This document shows, piece after piece, positions 38,163 to 47,450 of a DNA stretch of 64,000 bases. Each line of letters starts with the position of its first letter. The first letter of the stretch is position 1. This stretch comes from Limosilactobacillus coleohominis 101-4-CHN (lineage in GTDB: Bacteria > Bacillota > Bacilli > Lactobacillales > Lactobacillaceae): positions 1 through 64,000 of the forward strand of contig NZ_GG698802.1 of the NCBI RefSeq assembly GCF_000161935.1. Reading direction: 5' to 3'. Position numbers and translations under genes: made by a program. Under the pieces are notes generated by a model, which saw only the letters and a program-made list of their open reading frames with translations, did no database searches and had not been told where the DNA came from.

Positions 38163-39122
38163 TTAATTATTTTTATCAATTGATTTGACACTTGCAGAAT
38201 TAGATTGCCAAATGTGACAAGGAACGCTTTCCATTGTGACGTCTACAAAGCGGTTACCTAATTCAATGCCGTCTTTTTGAACAAATTCAAGCGAAGAGGT
38301 CGTATAGTGGAACTGCTTGGCGGTTATAAAATGAGCCCACCTAGATTTTGTAATATGACCTGTTATGAGAAGGCAGAGGGTCCAAAAGGTAATGAGCCAA
38401 TTTCGTCGTTCAATAATTAGCAAGGAGAGTTCTGGATTCAATAATGATTGATAGCGTTGTTGACGGGAACCTTCAGGTAAGAAATTGAAGCAGGTTGAAA
38501 TGAAGGTATTAGCGTAAAGCGAATGACGCTGCTTCTCCTGCACCATTAATGAATATGGTTGTTGATTGTAGAGAATTGATCCCGCATTACGCATGAATGA
38601 TAGGGGGCCCATTTTTCGTTGACCTTTTTTCAAACCATTCCGGTGACTGAGGAGCGCCGCATCGAATCCTAATCCCCAAGTATTAATGAAGTAACCATCT
38701 TCATCTTTAATACTTTCATGGTAATGACCAATATTGATGGTCGTGGGTTCACTTGCAACCAGAATTTGCTGAAATGCATCCACTGGTTGAGCCTGAATGC
38801 CCAGTGCTTTTGCAAATTGGTTTTGCCAACCAGCTGGGATAATGGCAATGGGAATTTGATTAACATTTTTTGGATGCTCACGATTGTATAAACCATTAAT
38901 GACTTCATCAACGGTGCCGTCGCCACCGACTGCTATAATCACCATATCTTGGTTTGATTGATTAGCAAATTGGCTAGCAATCTCGGTAGCGTGACCAGGA
39001 TAACGAGTGAAATCACTATGGTATTCAATATTGTTAGTATCGAGATAATTTTTTAAATGGGACCAGGTTGCCTGAGCCTGTCCGCTACGGGCATGCGGAT
39101 TAATGATGAATGAATACTGCAT
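38163..39122 (-). CDS. Diacylglycerol/lipid kinase family protein
   Basis: 319 residues of the DagK/YegS catalytic fold: YSFIINPHARSGQAQATW, the ATP loop VGGDGTVDEVINGL, and C-terminal beta-sandwich parts. Phosphorylates a lipid such as diacylglycerol or undecaprenol in relatives. The usual GTGND motif after the nucleotide loop is replaced by GWQNQ in IPAGWQNQFAKALG, so activity may differ or be lost. ATG 39122 has GAAGGGAAG upstream; the longer frame overlaps the rpoY terminator. It lies downstream of rpoY where RNase J1 stands in Bacillus. Confidence 0.83.
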   Translation of the reverse strand: MQYSFIINPHARSGQAQATWSHLKNYLDTNNIEYHSDFTRYPGHATEIASQFANQSNQDMVIIAVGGDGTVDEVINGLYNREHPKNVNQIPIAIIPAGWQNQFAKALGIQAQPVDAFQQILVASEPTTINIGHYHESIKDEDGYFINTWGLGFDAALLSHRNGLKKGQRKMGPLSFMRNAGSILYNQQPYSLMVQEKQRHSLYANTFISTCFNFLPEGSRQQRYQSLLNPELSLLIIERRNWLITFWTLCLLITGHITKSRWAHFITAKQFHYTTSSLEFVQKDGIELGNRFVDVTMESVPCHIWQSNSASVKSIDKNN

Positions 39123-39136
39123 TGCTTGTCTTCCCT

Positions 39137-39174
39137 TCAAAAATGAAAAACCGGGGCGAGTAAAAGTCCCGGTT
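39137..39174 (-). terminator. rpoY terminator (minus strand)
   Basis: AACCGGG / CCCGGTT stem, on the minus strand followed by a T-run interrupted by CA. Confidence 0.8.
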
Positions 39175-39192
39175 ATCCAGAAAAAGATCTTA

Positions 39193-39405
39193 CTAGAATT
39201 TGGTGATCTTAAAATCGGCGTTTTGCTTTTCATATTCTAGCGATTTTTCATCTAATAATTCGATATATTCAATATTGTATTCAGTATTATTTTCAACTAG
39301 TTGCCGAGCTTCCGCCTCAGATGCCGCTTCTAAATATAGGGAACGAGTGTTTTCCCGACGTGGAGTAGTCTTTTGGCTAGGCTGGAAATAAACTTTGAAA
39401 GTCAT
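39193..39405 (-). CDS. rpoY: RNA polymerase epsilon subunit RpoY
   Basis: 70 residues matching the YkzG/RpoY family of Firmicutes: MTFKVYFQ, then RRENTRSLYLEAASEAEARQ and LVENNTEYNIEYIELLDE. It associates with RNA polymerase near the downstream DNA channel; its role is not firmly settled. ATG 39405 is preferred over the longer frame by length and family N-terminus; AAGGAG lies about 12 nt upstream. In Bacillus it is followed by rnjA; here it has its own terminator and then a lipid-kinase gene. Confidence 0.92.
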   Translation of the reverse strand: MTFKVYFQPSQKTTPRRENTRSLYLEAASEAEARQLVENNTEYNIEYIELLDEKSLEYEKQNADFKITKF

Positions 39406-39533
39406 AAATGTATAAGTCTCCTTTAAGTTATTTGAATAACGTTTAAATACCAATTTATTTTAGCACAAAATCTAAGAGCTGTCGTCCGAGTGTGGTATCC
39501 TGATAATAAATAATTAATTGAGGGAGAATTTGG

Positions 39534-40010
39534 ATGTCTTTAATATGGATCATTATTATTGCTGTGATCATTGTTGGCGTACTTTATGAAGTTGTTCATC
39601 GCTTTTTGATTCGGCGAGCGACCCTGATTGTTCGCCAGCGAGCACAGAAGATTACTGATGCGGTGGTATTTAAGGTGTTGGACGAAGAAGTTGGTTTGGA
39701 TTATTGTGATCAGTCATCTAAATTAGTTTCGGATATTTGGGGGAAAGGGGTCTTTTCCTTTGAGTATAACGTTAATTTGTCATCAGAAAAACAACTGAGA
39801 GAAAAAATAATTTCGCGTGACGGATTGGAACAACGAATAAATGAGGTTGCTCACGAACGTGCAGTTGAATATTATTCGCAAGCTCAACAGGCTTTTAAAA
39901 TTACGGATTGGTGGCAAGGAAAAAAACAGTTTCATATGGATGTAACTTATTTAATAAATGAAGCATCTTATGAATATGTTCATGACTTGCGTAAATTGCA
40001 GGAATCATAA
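39534..40010 (+). CDS. Uncharacterised membrane-anchored protein
   Basis: 158 residues: N-terminal membrane helix (about 3-22, LIWIIIIAVIIVGVLYEVV), then a hydrophilic, mixed charged domain with aromatic segments (WGKGVFSFEYNV, ITDWWQGKKQFHMDVTYL). I do not recognise the family. GGGAG precedes ATG 39534. It has its own terminator shared with def and stands alone on the plus strand between rpoY and def. Confidence 0.75.
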   Translation: MSLIWIIIIAVIIVGVLYEVVHRFLIRRATLIVRQRAQKITDAVVFKVLDEEVGLDYCDQSSKLVSDIWGKGVFSFEYNVNLSSEKQLREKIISRDGLEQRINEVAHERAVEYYSQAQQAFKITDWWQGKKQFHMDVTYLINEASYEYVHDLRKLQES

Positions 40011-40039
40011 AAAGGGATTGGCGGATGCCAATCCCTTTT
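40010..40039. terminator. Bidirectional terminator, hypothetical gene / def
   Basis: 13-bp perfect stem AAAAGGGATTGGC / GCCAATCCCTTTT, loop GGAT. Confidence 0.92.
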
Positions 40040-40598
40040 AGCCAAATAACACTGTATCTTTTGGCGCTTCAAATGGATGTTCTTTGTTAATATGATCATA
40101 GAAAAGAACCCCATGGAGGTGATCGATTTCATGTTGACAAACGATCGCTGGATAGTGCTTTAAACGGATTTGATGTGTTTCACCATCCACGTCTTGATAT
40201 TTCAACGTAATTCGATCATGACGGGGCACGTAACCTGGAATGTCTTTATCCACGGAAAGGCATCCTTCGCCTTCGGTTAGTACACCATATTGTACAGATT
40301 CACTAATGATGACTGGATTAATGATGACATCCTTAAATTGTGGTTTACCGCCTTCCTCATCTGCCGGAACAAGGACTGAAGCCATTTGCTTTGAGACCCC
40401 AACTTGTGGCGCGGCTAAACCAACACCAGCACGGAGTCCGTATTTTTTACATAATTCAGGATCTTGACTAACTTCAAGATATTCCATTAGCTGATGGGCA
40501 AATTCGCGTTCATCGTCGGTTAAGGGAAAGGAAACTTTAGCGGCACGTTGGCGAAGCACAGGGTCACCATCACGCACAATATCTTTCATTAAAAACAA
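40038..40598 (-). CDS. def: Peptide deformylase
   Basis: Metal-dependent enzyme that removes the formyl group of nascent chains. 186 residues with the three motifs [20 protein letters not shown] and [12 protein letters not shown]. Start TTG 40598 is chosen because GGAGGT is 7 nt upstream; the product then begins MFLMKDI, typical of this family in lactic acid bacteria. ATG 40589 would be 16 nt from the ribosome binding site. Confidence 0.95.
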   Translation of the reverse strand: MFLMKDIVRDGDPVLRQRAAKVSFPLTDDEREFAHQLMEYLEVSQDPELCKKYGLRAGVGLAAPQVGVSKQMASVLVPADEEGGKPQFKDVIINPVIISESVQYGVLTEGEGCLSVDKDIPGYVPRHDRITLKYQDVDGETHQIRLKHYPAIVCQHEIDHLHGVLFYDHINKEHPFEAPKDTVLFG

Positions 40599-40721
40599 TT
40601 CTTTTACCTCCAAACTTCTTTAATATATAAGTCTATCACAAAATATTTCATGGTTGCATTAAAACTAAGGCGTCATTTCAAAAGAAGAATGGTAAAATAA
40701 TAAAAAATAGAGGTGGATAAT

Positions 40722-41006
40722 ATGGCAAATGGTAATTATTCGTATCCAATTGACCCAAGTTGGACAACTACTGAGTTAGAGACGGTGATTGGTTTATTAA
40801 ATAATGTCGAGGCTGCCTATGAAAGCGGAGTGGCGCGTTCAACCCTTTTAAAATCATACCGTGAATTTAAAAAAATCGTGCCAGCCAAATCAGAGGAAAA
40901 GCAGCTGGGACGAAATTTTTATGCGGTAAGTGGTTATCAATTGTATGATGTAATCAAAGCTGCACAAAATAGCAAGCAAAATATTATTAAGCTAGCACGG
41001 GGGTAG
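40722..41006 (+). CDS. UPF0223 family protein (YktA-like)
   Basis: 94 residues: NYSYPIDPSWTTTELETVIGLLNNVEAAYESGV is typical of UPF0223, a helical family of unknown function. ATG 40722 has GAGGTG 6 nt upstream. The inositol monophosphatase gene follows with one base between, as in Bacillus (yktA-yktC). Confidence 0.9.
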   Translation: MANGNYSYPIDPSWTTTELETVIGLLNNVEAAYESGVARSTLLKSYREFKKIVPAKSEEKQLGRNFYAVSGYQLYDVIKAAQNSKQNIIKLARG

Positions 41007-41007
41007 G

Positions 41008-41775
41008 ATGATGCTATCAGAAATTGACCAACGAGTTCAAAATTTAATGTGGGATATCCAAAAGCGTACTCTGCAGCGAATGAAAGAATCCTATGATGTT
41101 GATCTGAAAACAAGCTATAAAGATTTGGTGACAACTGTTGACAAGGAAAATGAACAGTATTTAAATCAACAATTACGAAAAATTGATCCGTCAGCCCAGA
41201 TTATTAGTGAAGAGGGTTATGGGGACCGAGTTAAATCACTGAATGGTCATGTTTTTATCGTCGATCCGATTGATGGAACAATGAATTTCGTTATGCAACA
41301 TCGTAATTTTGCCATTATGGTGGCATTATATGTTGACGGCAAGCCAACCTATGGATACATTATGGATGTTATGAATGGTGAATTGTATCATGGCGGTAAT
41401 GGTACGGGAGTATTTGTTAACGATCGGCAAATTAATGCTCCAGCTAATAATAATCTTCATGATAGCTTAATGGTTGTCAATGCTGGATTGACTATTGATG
41501 GTGGTCATAATGTTCGTGAAGTTGAACGTCAAGCACGGGGGTTACGAATGTATGGAAGTGCCGGTATTGAGATGATTTACGTGGTAACTGGACGAATTGG
41601 CGGTTATCTTTCATACTTAAAGCCGTGGGATTTAGCAGCTGGAATGGTTCTAGCAAAAGAACTAGGATTAGTTGTGAAAGGAATTGACGAGCAGAGCGTC
41701 GATGTGCTATCATCTAACCTTGTATTGGTAGCGACAAAGCAGGTTACAGACGATGTTTTGGAACTTGTGAATTAG
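41008..41775 (+). CDS. Inositol monophosphatase family protein
   Basis: 255 residues of the Mg-dependent IMPase/FBPase-like superfamily: EEGYGD, the metal-binding VDPIDGTMNFV, and LKPWDLAAGMVLAKELG. Substrate may be inositol phosphate, sugar phosphate or PAP; not decidable here. Cotranscribed with the UPF0223 gene. B. subtilis YktC is the nearest relative by context. Confidence 0.9.
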   Translation: MMLSEIDQRVQNLMWDIQKRTLQRMKESYDVDLKTSYKDLVTTVDKENEQYLNQQLRKIDPSAQIISEEGYGDRVKSLNGHVFIVDPIDGTMNFVMQHRNFAIMVALYVDGKPTYGYIMDVMNGELYHGGNGTGVFVNDRQINAPANNNLHDSLMVVNAGLTIDGGHNVREVERQARGLRMYGSAGIEMIYVVTGRIGGYLSYLKPWDLAAGMVLAKELGLVVKGIDEQSVDVLSSNLVLVATKQVTDDVLELVN

Positions 41776-41783
41776 CCGTTGAT

Positions 41784-41810
41784 ACTGTGACGAAGGTCAC
41801 AGTTTTTTTA
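41784..41810 (+). terminator. Terminator after the inositol phosphatase gene
   Basis: ACTGTGAC / GTCACAGT with loop GAAG, then a T-run. Confidence 0.92.
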
Positions 41811-41853
41811 TGAAATCATATTAAATTACTAAGTTTCGAAAGGAAGATTAAGC

Positions 41854-43698
41854 ATGAAATCACGTGATGATATTCGTAATATTGCGATCATTGCACACGT
41901 TGACCACGGTAAGACCACTTTGCTAAATGAAATGCTGAAGCAGTCTGATACTTTACCAGAACACTTTGATATTCAAGATCGGGCAATGGATACTAACGCC
42001 ATTGAACGTGAACGGGGAATTACGATTCTTTCAAAGAATACCGCAGTTAAGTATGGTAAATATCAATTTAACATCTTGGATACTCCAGGTCACGCCGACT
42101 TCGGTGGTGAAGTTGAACGGGTTATGAAGATGGTTGACGGAGTTCTTTTGGTCGTTGATGCCTTTGAAGGGACAATGCCCCAAACGCGGTTTGTTTTAAA
42201 GAAGGCTTTGGAACAACACTTGACACCAATTGTTGTTATTAACAAAGTTGACCGAAAGGGTGCTCGTCCAGAAGAAGTTGTTGATGAAGTTCTGGACCTC
42301 TTTATTGAATTAGGGGCAGATGAAGACCAACTTGATTTCCCTGTTATTTACACTTCTGCAATGAATGGAACATCAAGTTACGGCTCCGATGTTTCTACTC
42401 AAGAACACACTATGAAGCCATTATTTGACACCATTGTCAAGACAATCCCTGCTCCAGTTGACAATTCAGATGAACCACTTCAATTCCAAGTTGCGATTCT
42501 CGATTACAATGACTTTGTCGGTAGGATTGGGATCGGTCGGGTTTTCCGTGGTAAGATCAAGATCGGTGATAATGTTACACTGATGAAGCTTGATGGTTCT
42601 AAAAAGAATTTCCGGGTTACTAAATTATTTGGGTTCTTCGGTTTGAAACGTGAAGAAATTCAAGAAGCTGAAGCTGGAGACTTGATTGCCGTTTCAGGGA
42701 TGGAAGACATCAACGTTGGTGAAACGGTCACTGATCCTAACCATCCGGAAGCAATTACTCCATTACGAATTGATCCACCGACATTGCGGATGACTTTCCG
42801 GACCAATGATTCACCATTTGCGGGGCGTGAAGGTAAATTTGTGACTGCACGTCAATTGGAAGACCGCTTGAAGCGTGAAATGCAGACCGATGTTTCGTTG
42901 AAGGTTGAAAACACGGATGATCCTGGTGCGTGGACAGTATCTGGTCGTGGTGAATTGCACCTCTCAATTCTGATTGAAACTTTACGTCGGGAAGGCTACG
43001 AATTATCAGTATCTCGTCCAGAAGTTATCTATCGTGAAATTGATGGTGTAATGTGTGAACCATTTGAAGAAGTTATTGTTGATACACCTGATGAATACAC
43101 CGGATCAATTATTGATAGCTTAAACAAGCGTAAGGGTGAAATGAAGAACATGGAACCTGATAATAATGGTCAAACTCGTTTGACTTACCTCGTTCCTTCG
43201 CGGGGGTTAATTGGTTACTCAACTGAATTCATGTCAATTACGCGTGGATACGGAATCATGAGTCATACTTTTGAAAAGTACGCTCCGGTAATTAAGAATT
43301 GGAACCCTGGTCGACAAAAGGGAACCCTGGTTTCCATGAATGCTGGTAAGGCAACCACTTATGCAATGATGGGAATTGAAAGCCGTGGGACTTTGTTAAT
43401 TGATCCAGGTACGGAAGTATACGAAGGAATGATTGTTGGTGAGAACAGCCGTGAAAACGATATTACTGTTAACATCACAAAGGGTAAGAACTTAACGAAC
43501 GTGCGGGCCGCTGGTTCTGATGAAATGGCACGGATTAAGACGCCAACTCACTTTACTTTGGAAGAATCACTGGAATTCTTAAATGAAGATGAGTACTGTG
43601 AAGTCACTCCAGAAAATATTCGTTTACGGAAGCAAATTTTGAATACGAATGCACGTGAAAAGGCTGCTAAGCGTCGTAAAGCGGCATCACGAAAGTAA
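41854..43698 (+). CDS. typA: Ribosome-associated GTPase TypA/BipA
   Basis: Translational GTPase used in ribosome assembly at low temperature and under stress. 614 residues: G1 [18 protein letters not shown]2 [12 protein letters not shown]3 [22 protein letters not shown]-like domains and the TypA-specific C-terminus ending in a basic tail. Single gene with its own terminator. Confidence 0.97.
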   Translation: MKSRDDIRNIAIIAHVDHGKTTLLNEMLKQSDTLPEHFDIQDRAMDTNAIERERGITILSKNTAVKYGKYQFNILDTPGHADFGGEVERVMKMVDGVLLVVDAFEGTMPQTRFVLKKALEQHLTPIVVINKVDRKGARPEEVVDEVLDLFIELGADEDQLDFPVIYTSAMNGTSSYGSDVSTQEHTMKPLFDTIVKTIPAPVDNSDEPLQFQVAILDYNDFVGRIGIGRVFRGKIKIGDNVTLMKLDGSKKNFRVTKLFGFFGLKREEIQEAEAGDLIAVSGMEDINVGETVTDPNHPEAITPLRIDPPTLRMTFRTNDSPFAGREGKFVTARQLEDRLKREMQTDVSLKVENTDDPGAWTVSGRGELHLSILIETLRREGYELSVSRPEVIYREIDGVMCEPFEEVIVDTPDEYTGSIIDSLNKRKGEMKNMEPDNNGQTRLTYLVPSRGLIGYSTEFMSITRGYGIMSHTFEKYAPVIKNWNPGRQKGTLVSMNAGKATTYAMMGIESRGTLLIDPGTEVYEGMIVGENSRENDITVNITKGKNLTNVRAAGSDEMARIKTPTHFTLEESLEFLNEDEYCEVTPENIRLRKQILNTNAREKAAKRRKAASRK

Positions 43699-43706
43699 AC
43701 TATTTT

Positions 43707-43741
43707 AATGAGGCTGGGATTTACTCAGCCTCATTTATTTT
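43707..43741 (+). terminator. typA terminator
   Basis: AATGAGGCTG / CAGCCTCATT stem and T-rich tail. Confidence 0.9.
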
Positions 43742-43811
43742 AGACACCAACTTTGCAGAAATAAGTGGTGTATAATATTTTTTGTTAATTTCTTTGTGAG
43801 TGAGGACTACA

Positions 43812-44957
43812 ATGCAAAAAGTGTTAAGAAAAATCAAACAACTCGATCCCTGGATTGCTTTTCCCTATTTAGGGTTATGTATTATTGGTATTATTATGGT
43901 GTACTCGGCGAGTGCTGGTATTGAGATGCAAAACGGGGGGTCACCAACTGGGTACTTAATTCGTCAGGCCATTTTTGTAGTCATGGGGATTACGATTGCT
44001 ATGGTTGTAGCAATGATGCGGTTGGCAATTCTCCGCCACCCGCGGTTATTAATGATTTTTTTTGCTGTGCTCTTAGTAATGTTGTTGTATGTAAAAATAT
44101 TTGGGGCAGCTGTGAACGGGGCTCAAGGATGGATTAACCTTGGTTTCTTCAGTATTCAACCAGCAGAAATTGCCAAATTGTTTTTGATTATGTATTTAGC
44201 AAACCAGTTTGCACACTATAATGAGCAGGTTGGTGTTTACAATATTTGGAGTACACGCTACCCATTAATTATTACGGCGTTGCTCTTAATTTTAATTTTA
44301 ATTCAACCAGATTTTGGTGGTTTTGCGATCAACAGTGCCATTGTGATTGTAATGTTCCTTGGTAGTGAAATTAATTGGCGCAAAGGGGTTCAACTCTTGC
44401 TAGCGTTTTTGGCCGCCATTGTGATTGGCTTACCACTTTTTGCTCGTTTTATTGTTAATCACTTTCATGGTTACCAAGTAAACCGTTTTGTTGCCTATAT
44501 TAATCCATTTGGTAATAATAGCGGGGTTGGTAATCAACTAGTCAACTCCTACTATGCAATTTCAAATGGTGGATTAACTGGTGTTGGCTTGGGAAATAGT
44601 ATTCAGAAGATGGGGTACCTTCCAGAACCTAATACTGACTTTATTTTGGCAATCATTAGTGAAGAAATGGGTTGGCTGATGGTTGCAGTAATTTTAATTT
44701 TAATGATGATTATCGTTTGTCGAACGATTCAATTGGGTGTGCGGGTTAACTCGTTATATCAGGCACTACTGTGTTATGGGGTTGCCACTTTTATTGCTGT
44801 GGAAACCTTCTTCAATGTTGGTGGCGTTTCGGGTCTGTTACCGATTACTGGAGTGACGTTACCATTTATTTCTTATGGTGGCTCGAGTATGTTAGTGTTG
44901 AGTGCGGCAATTGGTTTAGTTCTCAATGTAAGTCGGTTGTATCGTCAACATAAGTAG
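43812..44957 (+). CDS. ftsW: Lipid II polymerase FtsW (SEDS family)
   Basis: SEDS glycosyltransferase that polymerises lipid II at the septum with PBP2X. 381 residues, about ten membrane helices: IIMVYSASAGIEMQNGGSP, GAQGWINLGFFSIQPAEIAKL, IQPDFGGFAINSA, NGGLTGVGLGNSIQKMGYLPEP and GVTLPFISYGGSSMLVL. RodA is the alternative; the NTDFILAIISEEMGW segment and context (before ylbG and rsmD) favour FtsW. ATG 43812 is 6-7 nt from GAGG; GTG 43800 lies before it. A TATAAT at 43771-43776 suggests its own promoter. Confidence 0.9.
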   Translation: MQKVLRKIKQLDPWIAFPYLGLCIIGIIMVYSASAGIEMQNGGSPTGYLIRQAIFVVMGITIAMVVAMMRLAILRHPRLLMIFFAVLLVMLLYVKIFGAAVNGAQGWINLGFFSIQPAEIAKLFLIMYLANQFAHYNEQVGVYNIWSTRYPLIITALLLILILIQPDFGGFAINSAIVIVMFLGSEINWRKGVQLLLAFLAAIVIGLPLFARFIVNHFHGYQVNRFVAYINPFGNNSGVGNQLVNSYYAISNGGLTGVGLGNSIQKMGYLPEPNTDFILAIISEEMGWLMVAVILILMMIIVCRTIQLGVRVNSLYQALLCYGVATFIAVETFFNVGGVSGLLPITGVTLPFISYGGSSMLVLSAAIGLVLNVSRLYRQHK

Positions 44958-44967
44958 GGAGTAAAAG

Positions 44968-45261
44968 ATGGAAACGAAAAACTTATTCAAGATTACAGAT
45001 CGTCAGGGATTAGTTATCTATATTAATAATGGACACGTTCTCCGTCGCCTTCGTCGTTATGGTCATATCATGTATTATTCTAGACGATTACATTATGTAA
45101 TTTTATATGTTGACCAATCCAAGATTGAAGAAGTGAAGGAGAAAATTTTAGCGCTCCACAATGTGACAAGAGCGGAACGTTCAGAGTGGCCAAATATTGA
45201 TCCAACTGTTTTTCGTTTGACAAATGCCAGCGTGTACAAAAAGAACGATGAGGATGATTAG
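44968..45261 (+). CDS. ylbG: YlbG family protein (DUF2129)
   Basis: 97 residues, small and basic: a short N-terminal strand, then RQGLVIYINNGHVLRRLRRYGH, typical of YlbG, whose function is unknown. Followed by rsmD after 2 bp, coaD and ylbL exactly as in Bacillus. Confidence 0.92.
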   Translation: METKNLFKITDRQGLVIYINNGHVLRRLRRYGHIMYYSRRLHYVILYVDQSKIEEVKEKILALHNVTRAERSEWPNIDPTVFRLTNASVYKKNDEDD

Positions 45262-45263
45262 GA

Positions 45264-45827
45264 ATGCGCGTAGTTTCAGGTAAATTTCGTGGTCGCCGGC
45301 TCAATGCAGTTCCAGGGATGGCGACCCGACCAACGACTGATAAGGTTAAAGAATCGTTGTTTAATATTATCGGGCCATATTTTGATGGTGGCCAAAGCTT
45401 AGATTTATATGGTGGCAGTGGTGGACTCAGTATTGAAGCCGTTTCAAGGGGTGTTGAGCATGCGTTCATTGTTGATCGCCAATATGCGGCGATTAAAACA
45501 ATTAAGCAGAATGTTGGGTTCACACATTGCGAACAACAATTTACTGTATTAAAACAGGATGCACATAAGGCACTCCATATATTTGCCGAACAAGAGAAGC
45601 AGTTTGATCTCGTTTTTTTAGATCCACCATATGCGAAGCAGCAGATCGTTAAGGATATTCAAATGATGGTTGACCAGAAGCTATTGAAGCCGGATGCCCT
45701 TGTAGTATGCGAAACAAATCAGGAGGCTGATTTACCCATTGATTTGACTGGGTTCCAGCTCTTTCGTCAACATGAATATGGAATTACAGTTTTGACAATT
45801 TACCAATATCAGGGGGAACATGAATAA
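45264..45827 (+). CDS. rsmD: 16S rRNA (guanine-966-N2)-methyltransferase RsmD
   Basis: 187 residues: VVSGKFRGRRLNAVPG, RPTTDKVKESLFNII, SAM site LDLYGGSGGLSIEAVSRG and catalytic FLDPPYAK. Overlaps coaD by one base (TAATG). Confidence 0.96.
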   Translation: MRVVSGKFRGRRLNAVPGMATRPTTDKVKESLFNIIGPYFDGGQSLDLYGGSGGLSIEAVSRGVEHAFIVDRQYAAIKTIKQNVGFTHCEQQFTVLKQDAHKALHIFAEQEKQFDLVFLDPPYAKQQIVKDIQMMVDQKLLKPDALVVCETNQEADLPIDLTGFQLFRQHEYGITVLTIYQYQGEHE

Positions 45828-46348
45828 TGAAAGTTGCAGTTTTTCCAGGAAGTTTTGACCCATTAACCCTTGGTCATCTTGACCTGATCAAGCGGGGAAG
45901 CGCGTTATTTGACCAGTTGGCGGTTGCAGTGATGGCTAATGAAAGCAAGCACCCATTATTTACACTTGATGAACGGCTAAAACAGGTTAAAGAAGCGGTT
46001 GCGGGCCTAGATAATGTCTCAGTGATTACAAGTCAAGGCCTGACGGTTGATTTAATGAATAAGATTGGTGCTGACTATTTGATGCGCGGATTGCGTAATT
46101 CGAAAGACTTTGAATATGAGCGGGATATAGCAACAATTAACCAGTTTTTGGATGATCAGGTTGAACCAGTCTTTTTCCTAGCTGATCCTAAGTATCAACA
46201 CCTTTCAAGTAGTTTACTTAAAGAGGTCACAATGGCGGGAGGCGATATTTCAGCCTATCTTCCCGCAAACATTAATGCTGCTCTTGAGAAGCGACTCGAT
46301 GAGCGACAAATGAGACAGGTGAAGAAACATAATGAAAAAAGAAGATAA
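45827..46348 (+). CDS. coaD: Phosphopantetheine adenylyltransferase
   Basis: Penultimate step of coenzyme A synthesis. 173 residues: the nucleotidyltransferase motif FPGSFDPLTLGHLDLIKR (T-x-G-H), MRGLRNSKDFEYERDIA and SSSLLKEV. The C-terminus overlaps ylbL by 17 bp in another frame. Confidence 0.97.
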   Translation: MKVAVFPGSFDPLTLGHLDLIKRGSALFDQLAVAVMANESKHPLFTLDERLKQVKEAVAGLDNVSVITSQGLTVDLMNKIGADYLMRGLRNSKDFEYERDIATINQFLDDQVEPVFFLADPKYQHLSSSLLKEVTMAGGDISAYLPANINAALEKRLDERQMRQVKKHNEKRR

Positions 46349-47384
46349 ACGAATATTACGTCGAGTTTTTGCGGCGGTTGCTGTGGTGCTGTTCTTGGGC
46401 TGGTTTGTTTTTTGGCCGCTAAATAAATATATTGAAAGTCCTGGTAGTGCTGACAATTTAAAATCGTATGTCACAATTCCAGGACATCCAGATAAACGGA
46501 AGGGAAGTTTTATGATTACTTCCGTTTACTTACAACAGGCGCGGCCGGTAACATATTTGTGGGCTAAATTAACCCCTAACACAACGATTGAGAATGCCCA
46601 AGATGTCACTGGCGGACAAAGTGGCAAAACATTTGACCGGGTTCAAGATTTTTATATGAAAAGTGCGGTTAATCAAGCCATTGCGGTCGCTTTTAAAGCG
46701 GATCATCGTCCCGTCAAAACTGATTATTTAGGAATTTATGTTCTTCAAGTGCAAAAGAATTCTAAATTTAAGGGAAAAATTAAAGTTGGAGATACGATTA
46801 CCAAAGTTAATGGTCATCATTTTGACACGGCCCACGGTTATCAAAAGTACATTGGTAGACAAAAGCTGGGAAGCTCATTAACGGTAACTTATTTGCATAA
46901 TAACAAGCAACTAACAGCGACGGCACCATTGGTAAAGATTACTAACTCTCGTGTCGGAATTGGCATTATCTTAACTGATAATACAAAGGTCCATACAAAG
47001 CCAAAGGTAAGTGTTGACCCAGGACGGCTTGGTGGCCCATCTGGTGGATTAATGTTTGCTTTACAGATCTATCAGCAAATTAGTGGACGTGACTTACGAC
47101 ATGGTCAGAAGATAGCAGGTACCGGGACAATTAATCGTGACGGTACGGTTGGTGAAATTGGTGGAATTGATAAAAAGGTCGTGGCTGCTCACCGCGCTGG
47201 GGCAAAAGTTTTCTTTGCTCCTTATGTTAAGCCTTCCAAGCTTTTACTGAAGTATGAAGAGGGACACCAAACGAATTATCAAATGGCCAAAGCAACAGCC
47301 AAAAAGTATGCTCCGGGGATGAAAGTTATTCCAGTAACGAGCTTTGAAGATGCTGTCAATTATTTGGAAAATCATACTAAGTGA
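46332..47384 (+). CDS. ylbL: YlbL-type PDZ/Lon-like membrane protease
   Basis: 350 residues: N-terminal membrane helix (about 10-29), PDZ domain (about 130-200, GKIKVGDTITKVNGHHF), and a Lon-type serine-lysine proteolytic domain with Ser in GGPSGGLMFALQ and Lys in GGIDKKVVAAHRAGAKVF. In B. subtilis YlbL degrades the damage-induced division inhibitor YneA. AGGTGAAG precedes ATG 46332. Confidence 0.93.
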   Translation: MKKEDKRILRRVFAAVAVVLFLGWFVFWPLNKYIESPGSADNLKSYVTIPGHPDKRKGSFMITSVYLQQARPVTYLWAKLTPNTTIENAQDVTGGQSGKTFDRVQDFYMKSAVNQAIAVAFKADHRPVKTDYLGIYVLQVQKNSKFKGKIKVGDTITKVNGHHFDTAHGYQKYIGRQKLGSSLTVTYLHNNKQLTATAPLVKITNSRVGIGIILTDNTKVHTKPKVSVDPGRLGGPSGGLMFALQIYQQISGRDLRHGQKIAGTGTINRDGTVGEIGGIDKKVVAAHRAGAKVFFAPYVKPSKLLLKYEEGHQTNYQMAKATAKKYAPGMKVIPVTSFEDAVNYLENHTK

Positions 47385-47411
47385 TGGATTCATAATTCAT
47401 CACTTTTTTTA
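47379..47411 (+). terminator. ylbL terminator
   Basis: 12-bp stem AAGTGATGGATT / AATTCATCACTT (one G-U) overlapping the stop codon, then T-run. Confidence 0.9.
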
Positions 47412-47423
47412 ATGGAAAAAACG

Positions 47424-47440
47424 TTTTTTTTCGTCTCTAT
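47424..47440 (+). promoter_or_regulatory. Putative competence promoter element of comEA
   Basis: Eight T residues then CGTCTCTATA, like the coiA element at 3134-3150 (seven T then CGTATTTAAA), at a similar distance from the start. Function inferred from the shared motif only. Confidence 0.35.
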
Positions 47441-47450
47441 ATTGTAGGGG

